64,000 nt of DNA, from the NCBI GenBank assembly GCA_023404095.1, contig JAEYDD010000067.1:186001-250000 (forward strand). Reading direction: 5' to 3'. Of this stretch, positions 34,198 through 42,633 are shown piece by piece. The notes below the pieces were generated by a model that was not told the origin of the DNA, made no database searches, and saw nothing but the letters and a program-made list of their open reading frames with translations. Made by a program: the position numbers and the translations under genes. The first letter of the stretch is position 1, and each line of letters begins with the position of its first letter. The stretch is from Pseudomonadota bacterium (GTDB lineage: Bacteria > Pseudomonadota > Alphaproteobacteria > Rhizobiales > Rhizobiaceae).

Positions 34198-34686
34198 ATG
34201 ACGCTGGAGTTTCGCGTGAACGGCCGGATTGCAAAGCCGGTGGCCGAGGTGTTTGACGCCGTGGTCGATCCGAACAAACTCAGCGGCTACTTCACCACGA
34301 TCGGCGGGGCGAGCGCACCGCTCGTCGCCGGAACGACCGTCACCTGGTGGGGTTCCGCGCCGGTCATCGTCGAGGAGGTGGAGGAGAACGCCCGCATCGT
34401 CTTTCGCTGGGACGCGATGGTGGACGAGGGCGAGGAGGCCTACAGGACGCGCGTGGAGATGCGCTTCACCCCGCTCGACGACGGTGGCACGATGGTCACG
34501 ATCGCCGAGGCCGGATGGCGCGAAGACGCGCGCGGGCAGAAGAGTTCGTACATGAACTGCGAAGGCTGGTCGCAGATGCTTGCCTGCATGAAGGCCTATC
34601 TCGAATACGGCATCAACCTGCGCCACGGTTACTATCCGAGCGAGTTGAAGGGCGTGGTCGCATCGGAGCAGCAGGAATTCGTCTAG
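34198..34686 (+). CDS. SRPBCC / AHSA1-type START-domain protein
   Basis: A 162-residue single-domain protein of the AHSA1 branch of the SRPBCC superfamily, a helix-grip fold with a deep hydrophobic pocket. Typical features are FRVNGRIAKPVAEVFDAVVD near the start, TTVTWWGSAP, RIVFRWDAM, the strand GGTMVTIAEAGW and the C-terminal helix EGWSQMLACMKAYLEYGINL. Such genes are often paired with an ArsR repressor, as here; ligands are rarely known. The start at 34198 is chosen because GGAGG lies 5-6 bases upstream; the ATG at 34183 and the 34165 opening are alternatives. Confidence 0.85.
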   Translation: MTLEFRVNGRIAKPVAEVFDAVVDPNKLSGYFTTIGGASAPLVAGTTVTWWGSAPVIVEEVEENARIVFRWDAMVDEGEEAYRTRVEMRFTPLDDGGTMVTIAEAGWREDARGQKSSYMNCEGWSQMLACMKAYLEYGINLRHGYYPSELKGVVASEQQEFV

Positions 34687-34742
34687 GGAGGCGATACCGT
34701 CGATCTCGCGCCGAAAGCAGACATCGCCTGATCGCCGCAAGA

Positions 34743-34767
34743 ACCCGGCGCCCCGTTGGCGCCGGGT
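34743..34767. terminator. Strong stem-loop between convergent genes
   Basis: A perfect 10-bp inverted repeat ACCCGGCGCC / GGCGCCGGGT with a 5-base loop lies between the SRPBCC stop and the L,D-transpeptidase stop. T tracts are weak on both sides; it probably serves as a bidirectional terminator. Confidence 0.65.
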
Positions 34768-34776
34768 GATGCGTCT

Positions 34777-35520
34777 TCAGATGGCGACGGACCCCACCGC
34801 CGACGGGGGCGCGCCGGCAATCGGCGTTCCATCCAGGGGCGCGCTCTGCGGCGCTTCCTGCTGCAGGACGACGACGCGCGTATTGACGGGAATGCGTCCG
34901 TAGAGATCGATGATGTCCTGGTTGAACAGCCGGATGCACCCGCTCGAAACCGCCTTGCCGATCGACCAGGGTTCGGAGGTTCCGTGGATGCGGAACAGCG
35001 TGTCGCGGTCGCCTTGGTAGAGATAGAGCGCCCGCGGCCCCAGCGGGTTCGTCAGGCCCGGTTCCATGCCGCCGGCCCATTGCGCGTTGCGCTCCGGTTC
35101 GCGGGCGATCATGTTCTGCGTCGGCGTCCAGCGCGGCCATTCGGCCTTGCGCCCGATCCGCGCGGAGCCTTCAAATTCCAGGCCCGCCTTGCCGACGCCG
35201 ATGCCGTAGCGCATCGCCATGCCGTTTTCCTGCACGAGATAGAGGAAGCGGTTGGTCGTATCGATCACGACGGTCCCCGGCAGCTCTGATGTCGGATACG
35301 CGACCTGCTGGCGGAAGTATTTCGGGTCGACTTTCGAGATGTCCATCGCCGGCAGCGGGAACCTTTCGTCCGGATGTGCGCCGTACATCGCCACATGCAT
35401 CGGATCCGGTCCCTTCTTCACCGGCTTTCCGGTCGAGACACAGGCTGCGAGCGGCAGACAAAGCAGCAGGAGGGCGGCGACGCGCAACGGGGAAGCGGCG
35501 CGGGGCAACGGCAGAGGCAT
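34777..35520 (-). CDS. L,D-transpeptidase lipoprotein (YkuD domain)
   Basis: A 247-residue envelope protein. A signal peptide ends in a lipobox (PLAAC, Cys27). The YkuD domain (about 82-217) contains VVIDTTNRFLYLVQENGMAM, GIGVGKAGLEF, the catalytic histidine in FRIHGTSEPWSIG (His179) and the cysteine in SSGCIRLFNQD (Cys195). Such enzymes form 3-3 peptidoglycan cross-links or attach outer-membrane proteins to the wall; Rhizobiales have unusually many of them. The start at 35520 is set by the signal peptide. The frame extends to 36390 but the extra part is antisense to recO and is not real. Confidence 0.92.
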   Translation of the reverse strand: MPLPLPRAASPLRVAALLLLCLPLAACVSTGKPVKKGPDPMHVAMYGAHPDERFPLPAMDISKVDPKYFRQQVAYPTSELPGTVVIDTTNRFLYLVQENGMAMRYGIGVGKAGLEFEGSARIGRKAEWPRWTPTQNMIAREPERNAQWAGGMEPGLTNPLGPRALYLYQGDRDTLFRIHGTSEPWSIGKAVSSGCIRLFNQDIIDLYGRIPVNTRVVVLQQEAPQSAPLDGTPIAGAPPSAVGSVAI

Positions 35521-35715
35521 GATAAACTTGACCTTTTGGCTTTCCGGAATCGGAACGGTGGGAATGTGTTCCCTCCGGAGCAAAAGAGGCGATGGCGTGG
35601 CGAAGGCTATACAACAATGCGGCATTGAGGGGGCTGTGGCGCATATGCCACGCTCCCTTCTTCCGCCCGCCGTATCGAGCTTGCCGATCCCGTCTGCCGG
35701 GCGTATGCCTTTGCC

Positions 35716-36468
35716 ATGCAATGGAACGACGAGGCCATCGTGCTGGGCGTACGCCGCCACGGCGAGACATCCGTCATCGCGGAAGTGATGACGCGCAGTC
35801 ATGGCCGCCATCTCGGGGTCGTCCGCTCGGGCCGCTCGCGCGCGATGCAACCGGTGCTGCAGCCCGGAAATTCGGTGGACGTAACCTGGCGGGCCCGCCT
35901 GGACGAGCATCTCGGCGAGTTCCGCATCGAGCCACTGCAACTCCGCGCCGGCCGGCTCATGGAAGCGGCGATTGCGGTGTACGGGGTGCAGGCGATGGCA
36001 GCCCTGCTGCGCTTCCTGCCGGAGCGCGATCCCCATCCTCACCTCTTCGAGATGCTGGCCGTCGTGCTCGACCATCTGCACGAGCCGGCCGATGCGGGTG
36101 AACTGGTCGTGCGCTTCGAACTCGCCGTGCTGGAGGACCTCGGCTATGGCCTCGATCTGGCGCGGTGCGCGGCGACCGGCGATACCGTTGATCTCGTCTT
36201 CGTCTCGCCGAAGTCCGGTCGAGCCGTCAGCCGCAGTGCCGGGATGCCCTGGGCCGATCGGATGCTGGCCTTGCCGGGTTTCCTCGGTGAAGCGACCGGT
36301 GCCGCTGCCGACGCACAGGCGCTCGCAGAGGGCTTTCGCCTCACCGCCTATTTCCTGAACCGGCATGTCTGCGAGCCGCGCGGACTGCAATTGTCCACCG
36401 CGCGGGAAGGCTTCGTGCAGGCGACACTGAAGGCGCTCGCAGCACGTTCTGCGGAGTTCGCTTCATGA
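35716..36468 (+). CDS. recO: DNA repair protein RecO
   Basis: A 250-residue recombination mediator that, with RecR, loads RecA onto single-stranded DNA. The N-terminal OB-fold begins MQWNDEAIVLGVRRHGETSV, and GHHLGVVRSGRS-type sequence (RHLGVVRSGRSRAMQPVLQP) follows. The helical C-terminal part contains FELAVLEDLGYGLDLARCAA, a RecO hallmark. The last zinc-finger cysteines of some RecO proteins are not obvious. The stop overlaps the start of a thioesterase gene (ATGA), so they are coupled. In many rhizobia recO follows era; here it is about 12 kb away. Confidence 0.93.
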   Translation: MQWNDEAIVLGVRRHGETSVIAEVMTRSHGRHLGVVRSGRSRAMQPVLQPGNSVDVTWRARLDEHLGEFRIEPLQLRAGRLMEAAIAVYGVQAMAALLRFLPERDPHPHLFEMLAVVLDHLHEPADAGELVVRFELAVLEDLGYGLDLARCAATGDTVDLVFVSPKSGRAVSRSAGMPWADRMLALPGFLGEATGAAADAQALAEGFRLTAYFLNRHVCEPRGLQLSTAREGFVQATLKALAARSAEFAS

Positions 36469-36974
36469 ATGTCGAAATTTACCCGGGCCTGACCGTTTCT
36501 AGCGTCGGCACGCTGCCGCTCGACGTCGTTGCCCGTGACGGCGGTTTGAAGGTGATGCAGGCCATGCTTGCCGGCGAACTTCCGGCACCGCCGATGGCGC
36601 AGACGCTTCGCTTCTCGCTGGTCGAGGTCGAAGAGGGCAGGATACTGTTCAAGGGCCTTCCGACGCACGAGCATCTCAATCCGCTCGGGGCCGTTCACGG
36701 CGGCTGGACCGCGACGGTGATGGATTCGGCGCTGGGCTGCGCCGTTTTCTCGACCGTGGCACCGGGCGAGGCCTACACGACGATCGAATTCAAGGTGAAC
36801 CTCGTCCGCCCGCTTGTGCCCGGCATGGGCGAGGTCTTTTGCGAGGGCCGCCTCGTCCATCGCGGTCGGACCATCGCCACATCGGAGGCATGGCTGCGCG
36901 ACAAAAACGGCAAGCTGCTCGCCCATGGCACCGAGACTTGCGCCATCTTCCCGATCGCAAATCTGTCTCAGTAG
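36465..36974 (+). CDS. PaaI-type hotdog-fold thioesterase
   Basis: A 169-residue acyl-CoA thioesterase of the PaaI/4HBT class. The hotdog motif is HEHLNPLGAVHGGWTATVMD, with the conserved HGG and an acidic residue on the long helix. The strand YTTIEFKVNLVRPLVPG and GRTIATSEAWLRDKNGKLLA HGTETC complete the fold. It starts within the recO stop codon. The likely role is hydrolysis of aromatic or medium-chain acyl-CoA; the substrate is not evident. Confidence 0.88.
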   Translation: MNVEIYPGLTVSSVGTLPLDVVARDGGLKVMQAMLAGELPAPPMAQTLRFSLVEVEEGRILFKGLPTHEHLNPLGAVHGGWTATVMDSALGCAVFSTVAPGEAYTTIEFKVNLVRPLVPGMGEVFCEGRLVHRGRTIATSEAWLRDKNGKLLAHGTETCAIFPIANLSQ

Positions 36975-37103
36975 CCGGCCTTATGCCGGATCGGCCGGGC
37001 CGGTTTCTTTAAAGGGACACACAGGTTAGGATTGTGGGCTGCACTGCTGCTTCGTGGCAGGCAGGTGGACAATGCGCGGGGCAATCCGCGAAGCGGAGAC
37101 GAA

Positions 37104-40091
37104 ATGGCGGAAATCCTGGCTCTGGTCGCCCTCATCCTGGCTGTGACCGCGATGAATCGGAGTCGTAAGAACGCGGCGAAACTCACTGAAGAGATTCGCA
37201 AACTTCGCGACGAACTGAACCTCGCTAGAGCCGACCGGGGCATTCCGGCCCCGCCGATTGCGGCAAGCGCGGACGCTCCCCCGGCCGTATTTGCCGACGC
37301 TGCGGCAGCGGACGGGGAGGCGCCCTTTGCCAGCCCCTGGTTGCGGGCGCGGAAGGGCACGGAAGGTCCGGGCGAGCGGGCGGAAGGCGAGGTGGTGGAA
37401 GATGTCCCGCAGGCGGTCGAGGCCTCCGCGTCGATGCCCGCTGCTGCCGCCGCCGGCGACCACGCTCCCGTTCGCGAGAGCCTCGAAAGCCGTATCGGCG
37501 CACGTTGGGCCGTGTGGGTCGGCGGGCTGGCGCTGGCGCTCGGCGGGATCTTCATGGTGAAGTATGCAATCGAGAGCGGCGTCCTCAGCCCGGCCGTCCG
37601 CCTCTGGCTGGCAGCACTCTTCGGGCTTGTGCTGGTCGCTGCCGGCGAGGTCATCCGCCGCAGGGAGCAGCCGGTTGCGGCACAGCCGTTCCAGAACGCC
37701 ATGATCCCCGGCGTGCTCACCGCTGCCGGCGCCGTGACCTTGTTCGGCGCCGCCTATGTTGCCCACGGATTCTATGGCTTCATCAGCGCGCCCGTGACGT
37801 TCGTGCTCCTTGCGGCCATCGCGGTCGCGACGATCGGCCTGTCGCTGCTGCACGGCCAGGCGCTCGCCGGTCTCGGGCTTCTCGCCTCCATGGTGACGCC
37901 GCTGCTCGTCTCGACGGACGATCCCGATCCACGGCGTCTCTTCGCCTATCTCTCCATTGCCTGGCTTGCCACCCTGGCGGCCTCGCGTGTGCGCCGCTGG
38001 CAGGCGGTGCCGGCGCTGGCCAATGCCGGGCTTGGGCTCTGGGGGTTGCTCTATCTGGCGGCGGCCGACAGCGTGCAGGTGCTGCCGCTGACGCTCGCTC
38101 TGATCGTCATGCTGACCGGCGTCGCCCTGCTCTGGCCGGGCAGCCAGCCGCCAGAAGAGGCAATGTCTGCCGCAAGCGCAGATCCCATTACCCATGGCGC
38201 CGGACAGTCGTCGGAGGCGGCGGACGTCATCTTTCCGGCAGGGCAGAAATCCGCCACCGCGGCATCCGATGGCGCAGCCATGCCGGAATCCATTCGGGCT
38301 GCGGCGCGCTGGCAAGGCATCCTCGCGCCCGCCTTCATGCCCGTATCGCTCAGCGCCGCGATCGCAGCCGCCCTGCCGGCGATTGTGCTTGCCTTTCTCC
38401 ATCCTTTGCCGGATTCCGCTGCAGCGGCGTTTGCAGCACTCGCCCTGACGCTTGCCGCCCTCGGCGCCTTCCGAGCCTGGGCGCTCTATCCGGCTGTGCT
38501 GGCCCATCTTTGCGCACTTGCAGGGGCCATGGTCCTCGCCGGTCTGTCCGGACGCCTGGCGCTCGAAACGCTGATGTCGCTGCCCGGACAGCCGTCCTTT
38601 GACAGTGCCGCGCCTATCTCTGTCGCAGGTTCCGCCCCCGTCAACCTGCTGCTGCTTCTGTCCGCCGGCCTGGCGCTCGTCGGCGTTGCCGGAATATGCC
38701 TGTGGCGGGAGAGGGCCCCGGCGCACGCGGCAATCTGCAGCCTGCTCATGGCGGCGTTCCCCGTGGCAATCGCAGCCGTCAGCTTCGCCGCCTTCGGCAA
38801 TCTCTCGCTCGACGTGAGGCATGGGCTGTTTGCGCTTGCCGCAGGACTTCTCTTCCTTACCGGTGCCGAGTTGTTTTCGCGCACAATGACGGAGGAAAGG
38901 GGGCGGGTGGCGGAGCTGCCGCAATGGGCGCTGGTCTCCGGCGGCTTCGCCTTTCTCGTGCTGGCGCTCTTCGCGCTGACCGACGGGCTGGCCACGACGC
39001 TGCTTGTCGCCCTTCTCGGTTTTGCGATGGTGCTCGCAACCCGCCTGCGCCCCTGGCCGGTGCTGCCGTGGACCATGGTCGGCGCAGCACTTGTGGTGGC
39101 GGTCCGCATCGGCTGGGAGCCTACCATCGTCGGTGCGGCCAATCTCTCAAATATGCCCGTCTTCAACCAGTTGCTGCCCGGATATGGCGGGCCGGCGCTG
39201 CTGCTTGCCCTTTCGGCCTATCTGCTGCGCGCGTGGCCGGGCGAGCGGGCGCGCAATCTCCTGCAGGCGCTCGCCTGCCTTTTCGTGCTCCTGGCCGTCG
39301 CCATCCTCGTGCGCCATGCGATGAACGGCGGGGTGCTCGACAGTGCTGCGCCGACGCTGGGCGAACAGGCGATCTATACGCTGCTCGCCGCCGGCGCGTC
39401 GGCCGTGCTGATGACGCTCGACTTGAAATCGCCCAGTCCTGTGTTCCGCATCGGCTCGATGACGATCGGTGCGCTGTCGATCCTGTCGATCCTGTCGGCG
39501 CACTTCTTCGCGCTCAATCCCTATTTCACGGGGGAGTTGACCGGTCGCTGGCCGTTCTTCAACCTGCTGCTGGTCGGCTACCTGCTGCCCGGTCTCGCCT
39601 TTGCCGGGCTTGCCTGGTATGCGCGCGGCCGGCGGCCGGCGCCCTATGTGACGCTGCTCGCCCTGACGGGGGCGGCATTGGTCTTTGCCTGGATATCGCT
39701 TTCGGTCCGGCGCTACTGGCACGGCGAAGGCATCGCGGACTGGAAGGGCTTTCTGCAGGGCGAGACCTACACCTACTCCGTCGTCTGGCTTCTGACAGGC
39801 GTGGCGCTCTTGGCGCTCGGCTCGCGCTTCGATGCCAGAAGCCTGCGCCTTGCCTCGGCGGCACTGGTATTCGTCGCCGTGATCAAGGCGTTTCTGGTCG
39901 ACATGTCCAATCTGGAAGGCATCCTTCGCGCGCTGTCCTTCATCGGTCTCGGCGCGGTGTTGATCGGCATCGGGCTGTTCTATCAGAAAATTCTCTCCGG
40001 GCGGGGCGCGCCACCGCTCGGAAATACGTCTGCGCCTCATGCGCCGACCGGTAACGCAGGCGAGAGCAGGGGGATGCTGAACGCCGAATAG
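37104..40091 (+). CDS. DUF2339 large polytopic membrane protein
   Basis: A 995-residue inner-membrane protein. An N-terminal hydrophobic helix (MAEILALVALILAVTAMNRS) is followed by a short coiled segment (KLTEEIRKLRDELNLARADR) and an Ala/Pro/Glu-rich linker to about 130. Then comes the DUF2339 core beginning SRIGARWAVWVGGLALALGG IFMVKYAIE, with more than 20 predicted transmembrane segments up to the C-terminus. DUF2339 proteins are widespread and functionally uncharacterised; the fold suggests a transport or envelope role, but no catalytic motif is seen. The ATG at 37104 is preferred to 37032. A 632-aa frame on the opposite strand is an antisense shadow. Confidence 0.88.
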   Translation: MAEILALVALILAVTAMNRSRKNAAKLTEEIRKLRDELNLARADRGIPAPPIAASADAPPAVFADAAAADGEAPFASPWLRARKGTEGPGERAEGEVVEDVPQAVEASASMPAAAAAGDHAPVRESLESRIGARWAVWVGGLALALGGIFMVKYAIESGVLSPAVRLWLAALFGLVLVAAGEVIRRREQPVAAQPFQNAMIPGVLTAAGAVTLFGAAYVAHGFYGFISAPVTFVLLAAIAVATIGLSLLHGQALAGLGLLASMVTPLLVSTDDPDPRRLFAYLSIAWLATLAASRVRRWQAVPALANAGLGLWGLLYLAAADSVQVLPLTLALIVMLTGVALLWPGSQPPEEAMSAASADPITHGAGQSSEAADVIFPAGQKSATAASDGAAMPESIRAAARWQGILAPAFMPVSLSAAIAAALPAIVLAFLHPLPDSAAAAFAALALTLAALGAFRAWALYPAVLAHLCALAGAMVLAGLSGRLALETLMSLPGQPSFDSAAPISVAGSAPVNLLLLLSAGLALVGVAGICLWRERAPAHAAICSLLMAAFPVAIAAVSFAAFGNLSLDVRHGLFALAAGLLFLTGAELFSRTMTEERGRVAELPQWALVSGGFAFLVLALFALTDGLATTLLVALLGFAMVLATRLRPWPVLPWTMVGAALVVAVRIGWEPTIVGAANLSNMPVFNQLLPGYGGPALLLALSAYLLRAWPGERARNLLQALACLFVLLAVAILVRHAMNGGVLDSAAPTLGEQAIYTLLAAGASAVLMTLDLKSPSPVFRIGSMTIGALSILSILSAHFFALNPYFTGELTGRWPFFNLLLVGYLLPGLAFAGLAWYARGRRPAPYVTLLALTGAALVFAWISLSVRRYWHGEGIADWKGFLQGETYTYSVVWLLTGVALLALGSRFDARSLRLASAALVFVAVIKAFLVDMSNLEGILRALSFIGLGAVLIGIGLFYQKILSGRGAPPLGNTSAPHAPTGNAGESRGMLNAE

Positions 40092-40222
40092 CGCCCGATC
40101 GCGCCAGATGCCGTTGGCGGTCGGAAAAGGGGTGGAAACGCCCCGTTCCTGTCTGCCGCCAATTCGGTTAAGGAGGTAGCCGGCATCCACTTCCCCGGAT
40201 GCAACCCGGAAAGGTTCAACCC

Positions 40223-41098
40223 ATGATGGCCACGAAAGACGACGCCCCCGACATGACGGTCGCGGCCCTGAACATTCATCCCCTGAAGAGCGGCCGCGCG
40301 ATCCCCATGAGCGAGGTTGCGGTTGGCCTCGACGGGTTTGCTGACGACAGGCGCTTCATGCTGACGGATCCTGCCGGACGCTTCATCACCCAGCGCGAAC
40401 TGCAGGCCCTTGCACAGGTCGAGGCCCATCCGGTCGAGGGAACGATCCGGCTTGGCATGAACGGCCGCTCGGTTGTGCCCACCTTCGATCCGTCCCGCCG
40501 CGCGGCGGTGACGGTCTGGGACAGCAGCGTCGATGCGGCGGTCGCGGACGAGGCCACAAACGGTGTGCTATCCGAATGGCTCGGCCGCGACGTGCAACTG
40601 GTGCACATGGACCGGCAGGCGAGCCGCCTGGAGGGCGAGAGCTGGGCCGGCCGGCCGGTTCCGGTCGGTTTCGCCGACGGTTTCCCCGTGCTGTTCACCA
40701 CGACCGGATCGCTCGCAGACCTGAACCGCACGCTTGTGGGCAAGGGACAGGAGCCGGTCGGCATGGACCGCTTCCGCACCAACATCCTTGTCGCGCACGA
40801 TGGCGCCTGGGACGAGGACCTGTGGGAAGCCGTCGAGATCGGCGGCATCGTCTTCGATCTCGTCAAGCCGTGTTCGCGCTGCATCATGACGACGCAGGAC
40901 CAGACGACCGGCGAACGCATCGGCGGCAATCCGATCCAGGGGCTGGCCGAAAAGCGCATGTCGGCCGATCGTCGCGTCGCCGGCGTCCTGTTCGGCTGGA
41001 ATGCGGTGCCGCGCACGGAAGGCCGGCTGCGGCTCGGCGATGCCGTAACGGTGCTTGGCCAACGTCCTGAGCGCTGGCCGATGAAGGTGAGGGGCTGA
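40223..41098 (+). CDS. MOSC-domain protein
   Basis: A 291-residue protein with an N-terminal MOSC beta-barrel domain (VAALNIHPLKSGRAIPMSEV, GFADDRRFMLTDPAGRFITQ RE) and a C-terminal MOSC domain carrying the conserved cysteine in LVKPCSRCIMTTQDQTTGE. These domains bind sulfurated molybdenum cofactor, as in YcbX and the mitochondrial mARC proteins. YcbX/mARC reduce N-hydroxylated bases. No ferredoxin domain is fused here, unlike E. coli YcbX. It begins about 130 bases after the DUF2339 gene and has no molybdenum-gene neighbours. Confidence 0.88.
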   Translation: MMATKDDAPDMTVAALNIHPLKSGRAIPMSEVAVGLDGFADDRRFMLTDPAGRFITQRELQALAQVEAHPVEGTIRLGMNGRSVVPTFDPSRRAAVTVWDSSVDAAVADEATNGVLSEWLGRDVQLVHMDRQASRLEGESWAGRPVPVGFADGFPVLFTTTGSLADLNRTLVGKGQEPVGMDRFRTNILVAHDGAWDEDLWEAVEIGGIVFDLVKPCSRCIMTTQDQTTGERIGGNPIQGLAEKRMSADRRVAGVLFGWNAVPRTEGRLRLGDAVTVLGQRPERWPMKVRG

Positions 41099-41225
41099 AC
41101 CCGGTCCGGCCGACGGTCGCCTGCAGCATATCAACGCGGCTGATCGATTGCTCAATTTAATTCACTTTTTCGCATCGATGAGGGACTCTATTTTATGGCT
41201 CCTCAAGGACGGAATGGAGCCGCCG

Positions 41226-42464
41226 ATGTCTGCAACTACCTCGACCGATGCCGGCGCCGTACGTCGCGATCACATGCCCTGGCTCATCATCGCCGCCGGA
41301 TCGATCGTCGCCATGCTGACCTTCGGTCCGCGCTCGGCGATGGGCTTTTTCCAGTTGCCGATGCTGCAGGATACCGGCTGGGACCGTACGACGTTCGGCC
41401 TGGCTATGGCGGTGCAGAACCTCTGCTGGGGACTGAGCCAACCCATCTTCGGCGCCGTGGCGGATAAATACGGCACATGGCGCGTGCTTGCCCTGTCCGG
41501 CATCCTGTACGCCTCGGGCCTGTTGCTGATGTCGCTCGGCGGCTCGGCGGCGACGCTGCATATCGGCGGCGGCGTGCTGGTCGGCCTTGGCGTCGGCTCC
41601 GGCTCCTTCGGCATCGTGCTTTCGGCATTCGCCCGGCACGTCACGCCGCAGCAGCGCTCGATGGCCTTCGGCATCGGTACCGCGGCAGGATCTGCGGGCA
41701 TGTTCCTGTTTGCGCCGCTGAGCCAGGGGCTGATCTCAGCGCTCGGCTGGTCGGACAGCCTCGTCGTTCTCGGCGCCCTGATGCTGCTCGTGCCGTTGTT
41801 TGCCATCCCCCTGCGCGGCAATTCCTCAAGCGGGCGCGGCAACGAGGCGGCGTTTCAGCAGACCGTGGCGCAGGCGCTGTCCGAGGCGCTCAGTCATCGC
41901 AGCTATCTGCTGCTCGTCGCCGGCTTCTTCGTCTGCGGCTATCAGGTGGCCTTCATCACCGCGCATTTCCCGGCCTATATCGGCGATATCGGCATCGATG
42001 CGCGCTACGCGGTGATTGCACTTGCCCTGATCGGCTTCTTCAATATCATCGGCTCGCTTGCCTCCGGTGTTATCAGCCAGCACTATTCAAAGCCCTATTT
42101 CCTGGCGCTGATCTATTTCGCGCGCTCGGTGGCGGTCACGGCCTTCCTGCTCCTGCCGCAATCGCCGACGTCGGTCATCGTTTTCGCCATCGTCATGGGG
42201 CTGCTGTGGCTCTCGACCGTGCCGCCTACGAACGCGCTGGTGGCGATCATGTTCGGAACGCGTCATCTCGGCCTGCTCGGCGGCATCGTTTTCCTCTCGC
42301 ACCAGGTCGGCTCGTTCCTGGGCGTGTGGATGGGCGGCTATCTGTACGACCACTTCGGGACCTACGATCCCGTGTGGTGGTTCGGGGTCGCGCTCGGCCT
42401 CCTGGCAGCGATCGTCCACATGCCCATACGCGAACAATCGGTAGGCCGACCGGCGATCGCCTGA
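41226..42464 (+). CDS. MFS transporter
   Basis: A 412-residue major facilitator with twelve predicted membrane segments. The motif-A-like loop after TM2 is GAVADKYGTWRVL, and a central cytoplasmic loop lies near PLRGNSSSGRGNEA. The arrangement AMGFFQLPMLQDTGWDRTTF matches the oxalate/formate or monocarboxylate-like subgroup, but the substrate cannot be told. The start at 41226 has GGAG six bases upstream; ATG at 41214 is an alternative. A GC-rich stem (42482-42508) follows the stop. Confidence 0.88.
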   Translation: MSATTSTDAGAVRRDHMPWLIIAAGSIVAMLTFGPRSAMGFFQLPMLQDTGWDRTTFGLAMAVQNLCWGLSQPIFGAVADKYGTWRVLALSGILYASGLLLMSLGGSAATLHIGGGVLVGLGVGSGSFGIVLSAFARHVTPQQRSMAFGIGTAAGSAGMFLFAPLSQGLISALGWSDSLVVLGALMLLVPLFAIPLRGNSSSGRGNEAAFQQTVAQALSEALSHRSYLLLVAGFFVCGYQVAFITAHFPAYIGDIGIDARYAVIALALIGFFNIIGSLASGVISQHYSKPYFLALIYFARSVAVTAFLLLPQSPTSVIVFAIVMGLLWLSTVPPTNALVAIMFGTRHLGLLGGIVFLSHQVGSFLGVWMGGYLYDHFGTYDPVWWFGVALGLLAAIVHMPIREQSVGRPAIA

Positions 42465-42481
42465 GTTTTTCTGCGCGTTCC

Positions 42482-42508
42482 CGCTGCCCGTCTTTTGTGC
42501 GGGCAGCG
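42482..42508 (+). terminator. Stem-loop after the MFS gene
   Basis: A perfect 9-bp inverted repeat CGCTGCCCG / CGGGCAGCG with a 9-base loop, 17 bases after the stop. No T tract follows. A weaker stem, CCGGC/GCCGG with TTTTATTT behind it, lies at 42548-42564 and may add termination. Confidence 0.5.
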
Positions 42509-42577
42509 CCTTGCAAACCGTCACAAAACTTTCTAAATCAAACCCCGCCGGCCACGCCGGTTTTATTTGGCTCCAGT

Positions 42578-42597
42578 TATGCTCAATATGAGCAAAA
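42578..42597 (+). promoter_or_regulatory. Candidate NadQ operator upstream of nadA
   Basis: TTATGCTCAATATGAGCAAAA contains the palindrome GCTCA-ATA-TGAGC with AT-rich flanks, about 40 bases before the nadA start. A Nudix-like NadQ-type regulator gene lies 4.5 kb downstream. NAD regulators of this kind are known to bind palindromes ahead of nad operons, so an operator is inferred; I did not compare it against a motif collection. Confidence 0.55.
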
Positions 42598-42633
42598 ATG
42601 GAGGCCGCCCGGCGCGGCACAGGAGGAGTAGTC

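Noticed and set aside
37026..38924. 632-codon minus-strand frame
   Set aside because: Antisense to the DUF2339 gene; Arg/Gly/Gln-rich sequence with no fold or ribosome site.
38696..40054. 452-codon plus-strand frame within the DUF2339 gene
   Set aside because: Alternate frame of a convincing polytopic membrane protein; Arg/Ala/Gly-rich without hydrophobic segments.
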